From Trichostrongylus colubriformis (lineage: Eukaryota > Nematoda > Chromadorea > Rhabditida > Trichostrongylidae): DNA of 64,000 nt. Under the pieces are notes generated by a model. The model ran no database searches, was not told where the DNA came from, and saw only the letters and a program-made list of their open reading frames with translations. The stretch covers positions 9,074,509 through 9,138,508 of the forward strand of contig OZ022257.1 in NCBI GenBank assembly GCA_963978905.1. Reading direction: 5' to 3'. This document shows positions 46,801-57,520 of the stretch, in pieces. A program made the translations under genes and the position numbers. Position 1 is the stretch's first letter. Each line of letters starts with the position of its first letter.

Positions 46801-47142
46801 CACACAACGAGATTGCTTTATCCACGCCGGAACTTCTTCTTTCACTGGGTCCGGTTTGAAAAACCCACGCTCTGACCTGATGTCCCGCCCAGTGTGCATG
46901 GCGCCCCGTTCTCTCAAAATATTTCAGGATGCCTGCTATAAATATGCTATAAATATATGCGGATTGTTCTTTTGTAGGGTGAATGGATTTTCGGACATTC
47001 CGGGTTTGGTGGACAAAACGTACGCGTTGACATGCATAATGGTCTCGCGTACTGTTACATGTGCAGCGGCCTCAAGATCTCGGACGCTGACCTTGTGGAG
47101 CCGTGGAAACGACTCGTCGACAAATTGTATTCAGTTTTGTAA
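40824..47142 (+). CDS. LACT-type serine beta-lactamase-fold hydrolase, 8 exons, 390 aa
   Basis: Exons: 40824-40897, 41032-41188, 41402-41539, 42880-43016, 44153-44238, 44302-44495, 45448-45669 and 46978-47142. All splice phases agree and the joined frame is open to TAA at 47140-47142 (1173 bases). The protein resembles the beta-lactamase (PF00144)/LACT family of nematodes, relatives of LACTB and family VIII esterases. Visible motifs are S74-T-T-K77 (nucleophile and general-base Lys, at the end of exon 2), APGSQSGYHALTFG with Y163 (second motif), and FGHSGFGG with H343-S-G345 (third motif). There is no evident signal peptide or membrane segment, so it is probably cytosolic. It may be an esterase or peptidase; the substrate is unknown. 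I chose the ATG at 40824 because VHIAPTVGGKVLDPRF begins the conserved part; an in-frame ATG at 40716 is possible. The acceptor of intron 5 (TTTGAG) is weak. Its introns carry several transposons. Confidence 0.9.
41235..41285. repeat. Perfect 22-bp hairpin in intron 2
   Basis: ATTCGCTCCACTGTCAAAAC... (41235-41256) is exactly inverted at 41264-41285, leaving a 7-base loop CAAAATT. It lies within the 213-nt intron 2 of the lactamase-fold gene. Confidence 0.95.
43160..43590 (+). mobile_element. Helitron-like interior fragment in intron 4
   Basis: GTCCGTCCTTCTTTTCTCTCC, a CACGAAATCGG block, GATCCGCCCATAACGGGCTG and GGTAAAGATGATCAACCTCC follow the order seen in 2640-3010 and 4095-4400. No hairpin/CTRR end is present. 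Confidence 0.55.
43667..43951. mobile_element. TIR MITE in intron 4
   Basis: Inverted ends GGTCGATTGGTCGAAATTTC (left) and the same sequence reversed at about 43926-43945 bound a GC-rich interior with GAATTCCGC/GCGGAATTC blocks. The 146-codon antisense ORF across it is a composition artefact. Confidence 0.75.
44514..45393. mobile_element. mariner-end element filling intron 6
   Basis: An 880-bp element has inverted ends TTAGGTCGTAAAGAAAG and TTAGGTTGTAAGGAAAG, flanked by TA (44512-44513 and 45394-45395). It starts 18 bases after the intron donor and stops 54 bases before the next exon, so the intron without it would be about 70 nt. No clear transposase block is readable. Confidence 0.85.
45838..46233 (+). 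mobile_element. TIR repeat family B, copy 2, in intron 7
   Basis: Left end TTTTAAAGACACCGGGAG, right end CACCCCTTCTGAAGTCTTTG, with shared landmarks GCGGTGATGTGTAAC, GGGGTCTTATCACGG and CCGCTCGTCTGCAGCC. Confidence 0.75.
46404..46622. mobile_element. 219-bp TA-flanked MITE, copy 2, in intron 7
   Basis: Flanked by TA at 46402-46403 and 46623-46624. Ends CCATAATGTCAGAATTCC and TCCTTATGTCAGGATTTC are inverted. The interior GTTGTTGGGTCCCAAAGCGA and ATTACAAGTCAA match 26823-27041. Confidence 0.82.
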
Positions 47143-47887
47143 TAGTATGAGGGTGGCTATGATTTATTTTGAAGTTTTAGTAATAATGAAGATTTCTATA
47201 GAAATATGGTAACAATGTGTATTCTGAACTGCCCTAGGTGGCTTTCATTGCATTCTCCTTGTAGTATCCGATATTCTGTCAGAGTCGACCTCCGGTCTAT
47301 TTCTTGCAGGAAGAACGACACCGAAGCCCAGAGGACTAGAGGGTACAATGGCAGCTAACTAGGGGATCGCTAAAGCCGACGTTAAATGCGAACCGGAAAA
47401 TGAAGAAGGGGTCGTATTTAGCACCGCTGGAACGGCGGTCACACTCGTAAACGTCGCATTAAGAGGTATCGGGAGAGGGGTCTAGAAAGGGAAAGCGTAT
47501 TTGGAAACACTGTTTTCTGTGAAAGAACATTCGACCTCTGAAGAGGTTACGTGTAGCGAAAAACGCAGCAGCGATAGGGCGCTATAGCTCTAGCGCGCTT
47601 CACCTCAAACTACACGCTTCAGCGAGCGAGTGGCCGGTGGCTTGGCAGATTATCTCGAAGTAGCGTGTGAAATTTTATCCGAATCTTCGTGACTTTTCCC
47701 GCTCAAATCTAGCGAGCAATAGATCAGCCCTCTGGATACTCACCTCTCTGCGAGTGTATGGTGAATATTCTTTGCTACAATTCTGACTTTGTCACAGTTT
47801 TCACCGACAGGCGATTCCTTCTTCATATATAGTGAATCGAATCGAATTTATCAATTGCTTTACCAATTTAACAATCCTGATACGTAA
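47143..47887. other. Intergenic region between convergent stop codons
   Basis: Both genes end facing this 745-bp gap. A diverged partial family B copy (about 47459-47585; AAGAACATTCGACCTCTG, AGAGGTTACGTGTAGCGAAA) sits in it. No canonical AATAAA was seen close after either stop. Confidence 0.55.
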
Positions 47888-50800
47888 TTAGCACTTTTCC
47901 TCCTTCGAAGAGGATATGCGTGGAACCATCCTAGTCTCAAGAGGAACCATCTTCTTGCGGAATATGATCCATGAAACAATTATCACCAAAATTAATGCAA
48001 CATCTAACAGCCAAGGCGCCTGTGGACCGAACGCCGTATAGAGGAAACTGAAATTATAGAGAGATTATTCGAATAAAATAATAAAAGCTACATCTTCAGT
48101 AGACCGATTCATTATACCGTTTATCGTATATAATTGTCTAACTCGCATGTTCTAGAATATATGAAAAAGTCCCTCTAACCTGGTGATAACAGGTGCGAGC
48201 ATTCTACCGACTGATCCAGAAGTTTGAAAAAGACCTTGGAGAGTACCCTAAAGTACAGTTGTACAAATTACACGACTCAAGCTTTTTGTGCCATGAAGCC
48301 AGGATGAGCTCCATGAAGGCAAGCGGAGGTGTGCATGCTCGAGGGGGAAACACGAGGTCAAAATTCTTTTGGTTCTACTTGCGCATTCTACCATCCCTCT
48401 TGGCGGATGATTCCTTAGGCTGCGTTATAACCCAACTTAATGGGATTTTTGGCGCGTTATCGGATCGGCGCAACCGCGTTTTGGGATTTTAGCAATGCCA
48501 CGTACCACCACGTTATTGGCGTTATGGCTAATAGCCAAATTGCGGCTGCGCCGATGCGGTCATAGTCTCGGTCGATACGTATCTTTTACTCGACGCCATT
48601 CGCCAAAAATCCCATTCAGTTGGGTATGAACGCGGCCTTTTTACTTGACTCCGCTTTTTTACGAAAGTTCAGATGATAATTCATTTCACTGACATTTTTT
48701 TACAAATTCGTTCATTCCCTATCCTTTATCTCGTGAGTGTCTTTAGCAGCGGTCAAAAGCTTGGGAACTTTTGAACTTTTGACCGGGATGTCTCAAATTT
48801 ACAGAATAGGATAAAATCAAGTAGAAAACACGATGTGTAACGTCGCTCTTTGAGAGTGGGAATTTTAAGTGAGGAAATACTGTTTACTTCATGAAAGGCG
48901 GTCAAAAGTTTGGAAACTTCTCGATAACAAAGAAAATCGAACCTAATAATGTCAGAATACGAGACAAAAACTACAACTTCGTTGGATAACCGCGTGAATC
49001 AATAACAGCCTTACACTTTTTAGGCATTGAATCGATCAGAGCATCAATTTTGGACTGAGGAATCGAAGCACATTCTTTGAGGAGAATATCAAACTTTTCA
49101 TCGCGATTCTTCACTGGAATGTGCCTTGTACGACGCTCAAGTTCCCCCTAAATTTGCTCAATCGCATTGAGATCCGGACTTTGGCTTGGTCAGTTCATGA
49201 CAGTAGTTTTCTTCGATCTCAGAAAGTCGGAACCGAAGCGGGAGGCATGCTTCGGATCATTGTCATGCTGAAAAATCTATTTTCTCGGCATTCTTTGACG
49301 AAAAGGAAGCATGGCTCTCCAGGATACCCTTGTACGCGGACGAGTCCATATCCCCTTAGAACGGAAAAGTGGGCCAACGCCACATAGACCAAAACATCCC
49401 CATTACATCACATTACCTCCACCATGCTTCACTGTTGGTACCTGTTACCTGGAATGATTTCTCCTGTTCACAGGACGTCTCACGTACTTCAAATCATCGC
49501 TGCCGAAGAAGCAGAACTTCGATTCGTCGCTGAACAGACTTTCCCCCCCCCCCTTCTCTGGTCCAGGCAAGGTGCTGACGGGCGACTCAGTCGCACCTTC
49601 CTATCACTTCCAAATAATCAGCTAGCTCTCAGACGACACTGAACACTACCTTGGCTGATAGAAAGGCCCAAATATTTGTCAACTGCTCGAGAATGTCCGG
49701 AGCGAAGCGCGCGGGTCAGCATGCGAGGCCCTTACGATGAATGTGTCTTCCCTTGGTGTCGTCTTACGAATTTCCCTAAACGATGAGTCTTCATCACACC
49801 TCCTTGCCTTTAGTAGCGCTTGAAAATTTTGGTGATCGTGCTTTTAGCGAGGTGATACTGCTGTGCAAGGAGGTTCTTGGGCGTTCCAGATTGAATGTGC
49901 ACAGCTAGTGCTACTTTATTACCAGATCCCATCTGAAAATGAGGTACTGTGCCATAATTTAACCTAAAACTAGAAAAAACTGCGAACCTTGACAAAACAG
50001 CAGCGGAATGACATCGTTATAGGATAGATTCCATACTTTTGACGCGCCATCTTATGAGTAGATCACATGATGTGGATCAATTATCGATTTTTGGCAAGCG
50101 ATGTCACGCATGTGTTTTCTACTCAATTCTATACTTAGCATGTGAATTTGAGACAACTCGGTCGTTTTTTATACGAGGGAAGTTGAAAATTCAAAAGTTT
50201 CCAAACATTTAACTGCTACGTACATACTTGTCACAAATATTGGAATTGAAATTATTTAGCCAGGTTGCTTTTGATTATGGGTAAAGCTCTTCTGCACAAA
50301 CCTGTCGTCGCGGTCCGATTATTTCCGAATACAGTGTAGTGATAGCGATATTCATTACGGAAACTCCGAATCCAAACACGATGATGAACATTGTGTAGTA
50401 AACCTTTAAGTACAACACAATCACACAATCACAATCAATGGCTAATAAAAGCTCACTTAGGACGCATTTCCACAACTTATGTTATGAGAATCTTTCAAAA
50501 TGTGCAAGTGTTGTAAGTGAGCGCTTTCATGTGTGGAAGGTGCTTTCACTACCTGAGATACTGCGAGACCATTTGGTTCATCCATGAGAGGTCTTTTCTC
50601 TGTATATGCCTCGCTATCACAATCATTCACCTGCGAAACACACCCAAAACCAGTGGTACATATAACAGAACCATATCGTATCGGCTAGAGCCCAGTATGC
50701 ACGCATCGCATTGCAGAACTATGTACGTATGTGACACAGCCCCATCAACATCGACGGGTCCGTATCGGTAGGACAGGATTCCGCGCGACTGCCCGCGACG

Positions 50801-53800
50801 AAGAGCGCGGTGAGTACGAGTTGTTTTCTTCACGTGTTATTGTGCACATCTCTCTTCAAAGGCAGCATCAGGGGAAATTCGGACGAAGAGTAAACGAAGT
50901 AAAGAATGGGAAAGTTTAGATGTCTAGTAACAAGACAGTGAAGAAAAGGGATTGAAATGGCGAAAAACCCGAAAAATAGGACCCAACTTTGGTTCTAGGT
51001 GTGGACGACCTTTCCGTCAAGATCCTGAGAAGTCCGAATAGGGGGGGTCCGAAAGAGAATTGCATTGGCATGTTGCTAATAATCACGAGGGATGTTTGGA
51101 AATACGACAGCATCTATTTTCTGAAGTGAGCTTCATGCTAAAACTGAGAAAGCGCCCGGAATACCTTCAATTTCTCCGCTCATCCTTGGCCGCTCTCATT
51201 ATAGTCGACCACAAATCACATCGCTTGGAGGCGGGGTCGATTATCAAAAGGCGGCAGCTCCTATCCTTTGCGCCATTTCTACAGCTCGTAGGCGCGCTTT
51301 TTCGCCGGGATTTCGCCACAGATAGCCTTCTTACCCTATAGTTTCCATGTAAATGACTTACTTCAAGGATTTCTCCGTGCCCACATTACCTGTAATGCTG
51401 TCTTGAAAGCCTTACCCTTGAACGCGTTATTTAATGAATAGGATTGAAATTACGTTATTGTCACTGTTACTTTTACTTGCTATGCTACTGCTATGTCTTT
51501 CTATGCGCGAAATTACCTTTTTTGGCACCCATGCAGTTAATAAGCATCATTTATACAGTTTTCCACTTGGGATTCAGATAACATAAGGACATCCACGTGT
51601 GTACATAAGCTGTATATATTGCAAATAAAGGGCGTATAAGCCATTATAAATATTGAAAAAAAAGCTCACAATGGGAGATACTTGAGTCAGGTTTTCGCAC
51701 CAGCTGAAACGGTCATCAAAGCAACCCGCATCGGAACCTGAGAGTATTTATTATTAACATTTCCTTCAAACCCATTATTGTTTTTGACAATTTCACTTTC
51801 TTTTAACGAGAAAGTACCGACCGTTGACTGATATTTCCACCTTATTAGGTAAAAATGGCCACGGCAAAGTGAACAGGTACATACACGCGTAAGATATCAG
51901 CACGAGAATCGTTGCTCGTCCTGGACGCACACTAAATGGAAAATCATTGAACTTACAAAGACAATGTATTGCTACTAATTCAGATACACCCTGTATTTCA
52001 CTGTATCTATTGGGTGGGTGTATATCGCTAGGACAGAAACATCGCGTGGCCGTGTTCGGCACGAGACGGGATGGTGCGAGCTATGCGCGCCGTATTGGAT
52101 GGGTCATGAAGCGATGACAGTGCCCTACGCCTCATTCCACGCGTAATCGCTCCAGGACTCAACTATTACGCGCGCATAGCTCGCACCATCCCATCGCTTG
52201 CCGAACACGTTTCTGTCCTAACGATATACACCCTCTATTGGGTCACTCCAGAAGTTATGTCGCTTTTTTTCAAACAAAAATTTTTCCCTATAAAACCACA
52301 GATTTATGCAGCAGGTCACCCACCACCTTTCGAAAGAAATTTTTCTGCTCTACGAAATGACATGTTTAGTTTCTCTGGCAGTCATAATGATGCCGATGTT
52401 CGGGTTGGCGAAGTGGGTGGTTTAGTCGACAAAAATTGACCACACCGGCAATTTATTATAACGTTGTATTTCACTCCGGAAAAATCGAACAATCATATGT
52501 CTTGTACTCAGCCCGATCTCGTCTGAAGAATCCACCAATTGGTTGCTTGGAAATCCGCGTCGCTCTTCTTCCAAAATTGGTTTTTCCGCCCACATGTCGC
52601 TGATTTCTGACAAACCGTGGAGTCAAGAAAAGCTCAATTTTCCTAGAGTAAAATATGGTGCATTAATTAATTGCCGATTTGGTCAATTTTTGTCGGCTAG
52701 ACCTACCCATTCGCCATCCTGGAGATCGGCCCCATTCCAGCACACTCAAGTATTAAAAAAACTTTTTTTGTAGAGCAGAAAAATTTCCTCAGAATGCTAT
52801 ATGACTTGTTGCACAATGTAACTTTATAGGAGAAATTTTCGTTCAAAAAAGGGCATTACTCATGGAATTACCCAGTTTGCGCCTCATGAAGAAGAATGCT
52901 TCGCGCATTCCAGTGAATTTCATTGCATTCGATAGATCTCCATACGCTCTTATTGAATAATCACTAAAGACCACCCTTAGAAGTAATTAGTTTACTTGTT
53001 TTTCTTTAAAATGTATTGATTGATGAAACATGCTTACCATTTTGAGAGATCATAGAAAATGAACATAAAGTAGAGAGCGACACCAACGATTCCAGCTGCA
53101 AGATGTGATGCTGCACTTGCTAGCACAGCTTCTTCTTTGTTAAATGAGAACATTAGCATCGAAAATGCTGATCCAAGGCTGAAAACAGTTTTTTTTATAT
53201 ACACGTACCCATAAAGGAAAAGTTCTGGCGAAATTGAGTAAATAAAATTTACTGGCGCAAAAATATACTATCTTTCTGCACTAGTTATGCATTCACTTTA
53301 AGACTTTTAAGCAAAATTTCAGTGATCTTGAATAGAGTCACCTCCCCATTCTCTGAAATGTGAAGTAGCAGGCATTTAGTGTTTTCGAGGTAGCCTCTTG
53401 ATTCATCATTAATTATTTCTGTTATGTATTCTCTAGTTTCTTTCTTTGATGTTCGAAGTGAATGAAATTTCATCCGCGCGCGGAAGGAAGATCATTTTCT
53501 GGATAGCTTTGGTAGGAGCATGGGATCGTTCGTCTTCCCCCCTTCCCCCTTGGTGTTCGCGAAGAACCTGCAGTTCATCGAAACCTCGTTGAAGACCCAA
53601 CGAGTCTAGCATTGATTCGAATTGTCGGTTGACGCCCTTATTGTGGAAGAGATTTAGCTCGCTCCGTATCGACAGCACAATAAGGTCGCTTTCATAGTTT
53701 GCGATGGAAGGGGTGGTTGCTTTTACGGCAGCAAGGCAGAGTGGCATGGGAGAGGTGCAGAGACGACGCAAGCAGCGAGGCAGGGTAGTACAGAGGGAGA

Positions 53801-56800
53801 CATGCAGCCGCACGCACTATCCCTCGCAGCACAAAGTATGAAAGCCGCAGGGCATCTACAGCTAAATGTCAAACCTTTCGCGTAACTCACGCGTTTGCGA
53901 TTTTTGATCGTGTGATCATCAGTTTGCACGACTCGCTGAATCAATACTTACCCCAATATTCAGTCGCAAGTGAAGTGCAGAACGTTCGCAAAGTATGACG
54001 GTGGCCCTGCTTAAGACAACTTCTCCCACTCATTTTTAACCCCCGCACTCAAAGTACTCGTGGTAATAACAACCAAATTATTACCTCTTTCGTGTTGCAC
54101 TTACGTCCTATTTTGAGTCTTATCGACTCGAATGACGTCTAATTTTACCACGGGAACAGTGAAAGTTTCAGGACCAGCAGCAAATTGAATAGCCTACGTG
54201 AATAACATTAAATAATAAAAATAAGTGAACGTACGTTGCGATTGTGGCTGAGCCGAATATCTGAACGAATCGTGTGACGACACAGACAAGTACCGCAATC
54301 ATGCAAGGTGAAGGCAATTCCGCATTTCCCTACAAGTGAGGATTACTAACTTTTTTACGGTAACTCAAAAACAGAGAGCGTTTTTTAGGAATAATCAGTC
54401 ATTGACGAGGAGGCACAGATGGATGGTCGAATCAATTTCTGTGCAAAGGTTTCCTTTGGAGTGATCTGATCGTCCTACAGTGACCCTTTACTAAAAGAAT
54501 TGGGTCGTATGTTATGAAAGTACTAAGAGGCGAGAGTAAAGAGGAAACCCCCAAGCCCTGAAGGAATTGTCCATAAAAATTTTAGTTCGTTACCCATATC
54601 TTTAAGTTATATTTGCTCACTAAAAACCATATGCAAAATTTCACGCTAAAGTACAACAATTCAACTGAAGTACAGCTCCTCCAAGTGATGGCCGATGGGG
54701 TGAGGCGGCGTCCGAGCAGGTGTAGGCGCTCGAGAGCTAGGGAGCAAAAAGGCGACAGTCACATGGCCAGAGACGCAGAGTGAGAAGCAAATCAACATTG
54801 GGCGCGAATATTTGACTATACTCTACCAGCCGAAGCCTATCCAAATGTTGCTTGGCGACAATTCGAACGAGTTGCTCTTCTTCCAGTTTTTGATTCCTGC
54901 TTCGGAACAAAGGAACCTCTCGGTTTGTTTCGTATTTCTGTTTATCTACTATGCCTACTAGAGAATTATCGGACGACATTAAAAAGATGAAAATTCCGTG
55001 GACGAGTTCTTCAAGTAAGGATTTCGAGCATACATCCATCTCATGCACTTCTCTGCCATGGGAATGGTGTGAAAAGGTGCAAATGTCATCGTGGAGAAAC
55101 GTAAAAAGTCCAACCTTTGCAGAGGCTGCTGCATGCATTACAGTATAGTCTTCCTTGAAAACAAGTGTGATCACAATTAATCCCGTTATATTCAACAATA
55201 CTGAGAACAGTGCAGGTGCATTATAGATGCTGATATGAAGGAATGGCAACACCTTGACACCGTCTGGCCCAAGAGGTGTGAACAGCAGTTGAAATGCTAA
55301 ATATGAGCATGTGTGTATGCAGAAAGAAATGCATAGAAATTAATAGTAGTTTAACACAGCCACCGTTCACCATTTGCGCGCCAAACGGTCCAGTGCAATG
55401 CCGCACGCTTATTGTTAGTGCCAATGCCTCTGTTTTTCTCTGGGTGAGTCTTGTTGCGAAAGAAATTTTGGTTGTATGGAAACGATTTCCGACCTGGTCC
55501 GACCAGTGTGCCGATCGCGATTCCGCCACTCACACACGCTATGGCTCGTGACCGATCACTCCTTGATGAGGTCATTGACACATAAGCTCTGAGAAGCGAC
55601 ATGTTTCCTCAAACACGTTCATCAAGGTATCATTCGACAAATCAGTACTGGAACCATTGATAAATGACCCTAATTTATGCAGTATAACTGTCTAAGCTTA
55701 AAAATACGATGCACTGGAAAATGTGAACTTCAAAGCATATTCTCATCAAAAGTAGCCATTTCGAGTGAGCTCTTGTGCTTGATCGGAATGAGAGAAATAA
55801 ATGCAATAATTCGCTCCGTGCCACAATGACTTGTTACGCATCGAAATGGGAGGGATTATGCAATACGAGATCGAAAGCGACAAGAACATAGAGTGACGGA
55901 GGGACAAAATAAGGTGAAATGGATGAAACCCGAGAAATGAGCCACCGTTTCGCACGATGATTTTGGCTGTGAAATTGTTCCTAGTGCATGGCGGCGTTCA
56001 TGATAGACTGATACGACCTGTGATGTCTAGCGGCTATACGCAGCTTAAAGGCACCATTAGGGGTAAGGGAAAACTGAGATCTGGAAGTACATGTTCTCTG
56101 AAACGAACCTTCTACTTCAGAATAGGTCACATGTGGTGAAAATCGCATTAAAAAAAGCGACTTTGGGTCTTATAGCGGCCTCGCAGCTCGTTATACCGTT
56201 ATGCGCCCGGGGGAGTCGACGTGGAGGGGCGGGACAACAATCGCGGCCGATTGGTTGAGACTCTGGCCTGTCTTCAGTCCACTCCGACCAGAGACGCAGA
56301 GAACGAGAGAGAGAAGGGGGAATTTCGGGTTCCTATTTCTTGGTTTTTTCGCCGTTTTATGTCGTTCTTTTTCTACTGTTATATTACTGAGCGCCCTACT
56401 TTCGTAATCCTCCGATTTCAAAATTGCCCCTGACGGTGTCTTAAAGACGCTCTCACTAACCGCTTCAAGCTCACCTTACCGCAGAACAGGCCACTTGCCG
56501 TCTACCTAAACTCCTACATTCCCCTATGGGAATAGGCTGTTTTTCTCAAGCACCCACATTATTGTACCCACTTTCACTATCAAAAATACCAGAGAAATCA
56601 ACCCATATCTTGCTATGAAGAAGGAATTTCTCGAAGCATGCTTCAGTAGAGAAATCTAAGAATAGAGGAATCGAAAGCCAAAATTCAAGAAAAAGGGCTT
56701 GATATGTAAAAGACAAAGACATAGGTGAAGCAGGTCAATTGGAAAATGAGAGACGGACGGATGACCAAAAATCATGACGTCCCCTCCTTTGAATACAAAA

Positions 56801-57520
56801 TTATCTGGCATTATGAATGACAACGTTGAAAACGTAAAAGTGACGTGAATACCTACATAGTTCACATTACGATTACCTGCTCCACATCCAGCCACGGCTC
56901 TTGCCGCCATCATTGCGTAGACAACTTTTGATGAAGGAACGGACTCTAGGAAGACGTACAGTGTGTTCCCAACGAACATGAAAGCGAAACCCGCGAGAAG
57001 GGGTAAGCGAACCTGGAAGTCGTACATTCTATGATTGCATTTTGCAATTCTGCAATTACTACTGAAAAATCAAATAGCAGTAAAACCTCAATCTTCCCAC
57101 TGTACGTAATCGGAAACGTGGGGTGAATACATACATACCTGTATATCTTCAAAGTAATTCCTCTTCTCTCCCTCATCAACCCACCTGTTCTATGCGATTG
57201 CTCCAGTATCCAAACATCGGTGCAGATATACATGAAGCAAAACTGTATAACCCCAAAATGTACCCAAACTCGGTTTCGATAGCTTTTGGATTGAGCTGAA
57301 ATAAAACTTCGTCGGTCGAGGAAGTGTAAAAAAGGCATCTGGATTATCGCAATAGTACGTCTCAGTTTACCTTTCTTAGATAAGGCCACATTGAACTCGT
57401 AAAGATGCCGAACTGAACTGCTTGAACGAATGCGCAAGCACCAGCGAGGTAGATGGATGCCCAAGGAGTTTTGCAACGTTGCAGTTCACTTGCAGTGACT
57501 GCGGCACTGTTTGAGTCATC
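47888..57520 (-). CDS. MFSD8/CLN7-like major facilitator transporter, 12 exons seen, N-terminus incomplete
   Basis: Exons in coding order: 57371-57520, 57185-57295, 56877-57012, 55494-55607, 55142-55296, 54235-54329, 53038-53178, 51822-51931, 51670-51737, 50302-50403, 48180-48247 and 47888-48047. All phases agree; 469 codons plus TAA. The product looks like a 12-helix MFS carrier of the MFSD8 (lysosomal, CLN7) group. Seen are PWASIYLAGACAFVQAVQF (helix 1), SAPMFGYWSNRIEQ (MFS motif-A-like loop), AARAVAGCGAGNMSLLRAY, the hydrophobic LLNITGLIVITLVF, LYSEIIGPRRQGTLQGLF and the final helix DVALILVIIVSWIIF. The first listed exon follows a splice acceptor (TAATTTAG), so an upstream start exon is missing. 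Cargo is unknown; lysosomal residence is inferred from the family. Large introns hold Tc1, MITE, foldback and family A/B repeats. Confidence 0.87.
48417..48638. mobile_element. TIR MITE in an MFS-gene intron
   Basis: Left end GGCTGCGTTATAACCCAACTT and the inverted right end GTTGGGTATGAACGCGGCC share GGGATTTTTGGCG about 25 bp inside each end. It is related by its outer bases to the GTTCATACTTTGCG family. Confidence 0.75.
48746..50216 (-). mobile_element. Tc1-like transposon in an MFS-gene intron
   Basis: A 1471-bp element has ends GCAGCGGTCAAAAG and GCAGTTAAATGTTTGG, flanked by TA (48744-48745 and 50217-50218). The left end motif recurs about 150 bp inward (GGCGGTCAAAAGTTTGGAAA near 48899), and inverted similarity runs more than 130 bp. 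It lies in the 2.05-kb intron between the exons ending GPRRQ and starting GTLQG, in the same orientation as the gene. Confidence 0.87.
48975..49932 (-). pseudogene. Tc1-like transposase, frameshifted
   Basis: It starts MGSGNKVALAVHIQSG with a helix-turn-helix STITKIFKRY (paired-like DNA-binding domain), then RALRSGHSRAVDKYLGLS. FSDESKFCFFGSDDLKYV (first catalytic Asp) reads in another frame near 49488-49541. Remnants of the second-Asp and DD34E glutamate regions (LTKPKSGSQCD, then the C-terminal DRFNA) follow. Several frameshifts and stops mean it is inactive. Confidence 0.82.
50741..50830. repeat. Partial ATCGTTAG-end MITE
   Basis: GTATCGGTAGGACAGGATTCCGC resembles the ends of 52023-52226 and 18851-19109. 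Only one side is present, just before a family A copy. Confidence 0.4.
50856..51407 (-). mobile_element. TIR repeat family A, copy in an MFS-gene intron
   Basis: About 552 bp, reverse orientation. Left end AAAGGCAGCATCAGGGGAAA, right end TTACCTGTAATGCTGTCTT, with landmarks GGAAATACGACAGCATCTAT and GAGCTTCATGCTAAAACTG. Confidence 0.78.
52023..52226. mobile_element. 204-bp TA-flanked MITE, highly palindromic
   Basis: Flanked by TA (52021-52022 and 52227-52228). Ends TATCGCTAGGACAGAAAC and TATCGTTAGGACAGAAAC are inverted, and pairing extends through GGGATGGTGCGAGCTATGCG on both sides, giving arms of about 70 bp. Confidence 0.85.
52240..52874. mobile_element. Foldback family element, about 635 bp, in an MFS-gene intron
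   Basis: Left arm GGGTCACTCCAGAAGTTATG and right arm CATGGAATTACCC are inverted. ATTTTTCCCTATAAAACCAC pairs with the GTAACTTTATAGGAGAAAT region, and the inner block GACAAAAATTGACCACACC pairs with TGGTCAATTTTTGTC. It has the same architecture as 10496-12269 without the nested insert. Confidence 0.7.
53682..53851. mobile_element. Short TIR MITE (GTTCATACTTTGCG family) in an MFS-gene intron
   Basis: Left AAGGTCGCTTTCATAGTTTGCG and right GCACAAAGTATGAAAGCCGC are inverted. The interior CAAGGCAGAGTGGCATGGGAG matches 32305-32482. An isolated extra right end lies near 53985-54010. Confidence 0.6.
54105..54193 (-). other. Splice-flanked cassette in an MFS-gene intron, not in the main transcript
   Basis: 89 nt bounded by an acceptor-like TCACGTAG and a strong donor AC|GTAAGT. 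It is open in one frame (AIQFAAGPETFTVPVV) but not in the phase supplied by the exon at 54235-54329, where it would meet TAA. Skipping it joins ATIAT to LGSAFSM as expected for the family. Confidence 0.35.
55840..55950 (-). repeat. Family A end fragment
   Basis: A GGGAGGGATTATGC start, AACATAGAGTGACGG and GAAATGGATGAAACCCGAG parallel the first 110 bases of reverse-oriented family A copies. Confidence 0.45.
56045..56446 (+). mobile_element. TIR repeat family B, copy 3, in an MFS-gene intron
   Basis: 402 bp. Left end TTAAAGGCACCATTAGGGGT, right end GCCCCTGACGGTGTCTTAAA, with landmarks AGGTCACATGTGGTGAAAAT and TTTCTACTGTTATATTACTG. Confidence 0.8.

Noticed and set aside
40824..47142. Bacterial horizontal transfer or an antibiotic-resistance beta-lactamase
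   Set aside because: The gene has eight exons, nematode-like splice sites and the LACT-family sequence pattern; there is no sign of recent bacterial origin.
54737..55252. 171-codon open frame on the - strand
   Set aside because: Its start is the exon at 55142-55296. The continuation past the GTAATG donor would break the phase match with the next conserved exon, though a longer loop cannot be fully excluded.
56946..57476. 176-codon open frame on the - strand
   Set aside because: It crosses exon and intron boundaries of the MFS gene out of the conserved frame.
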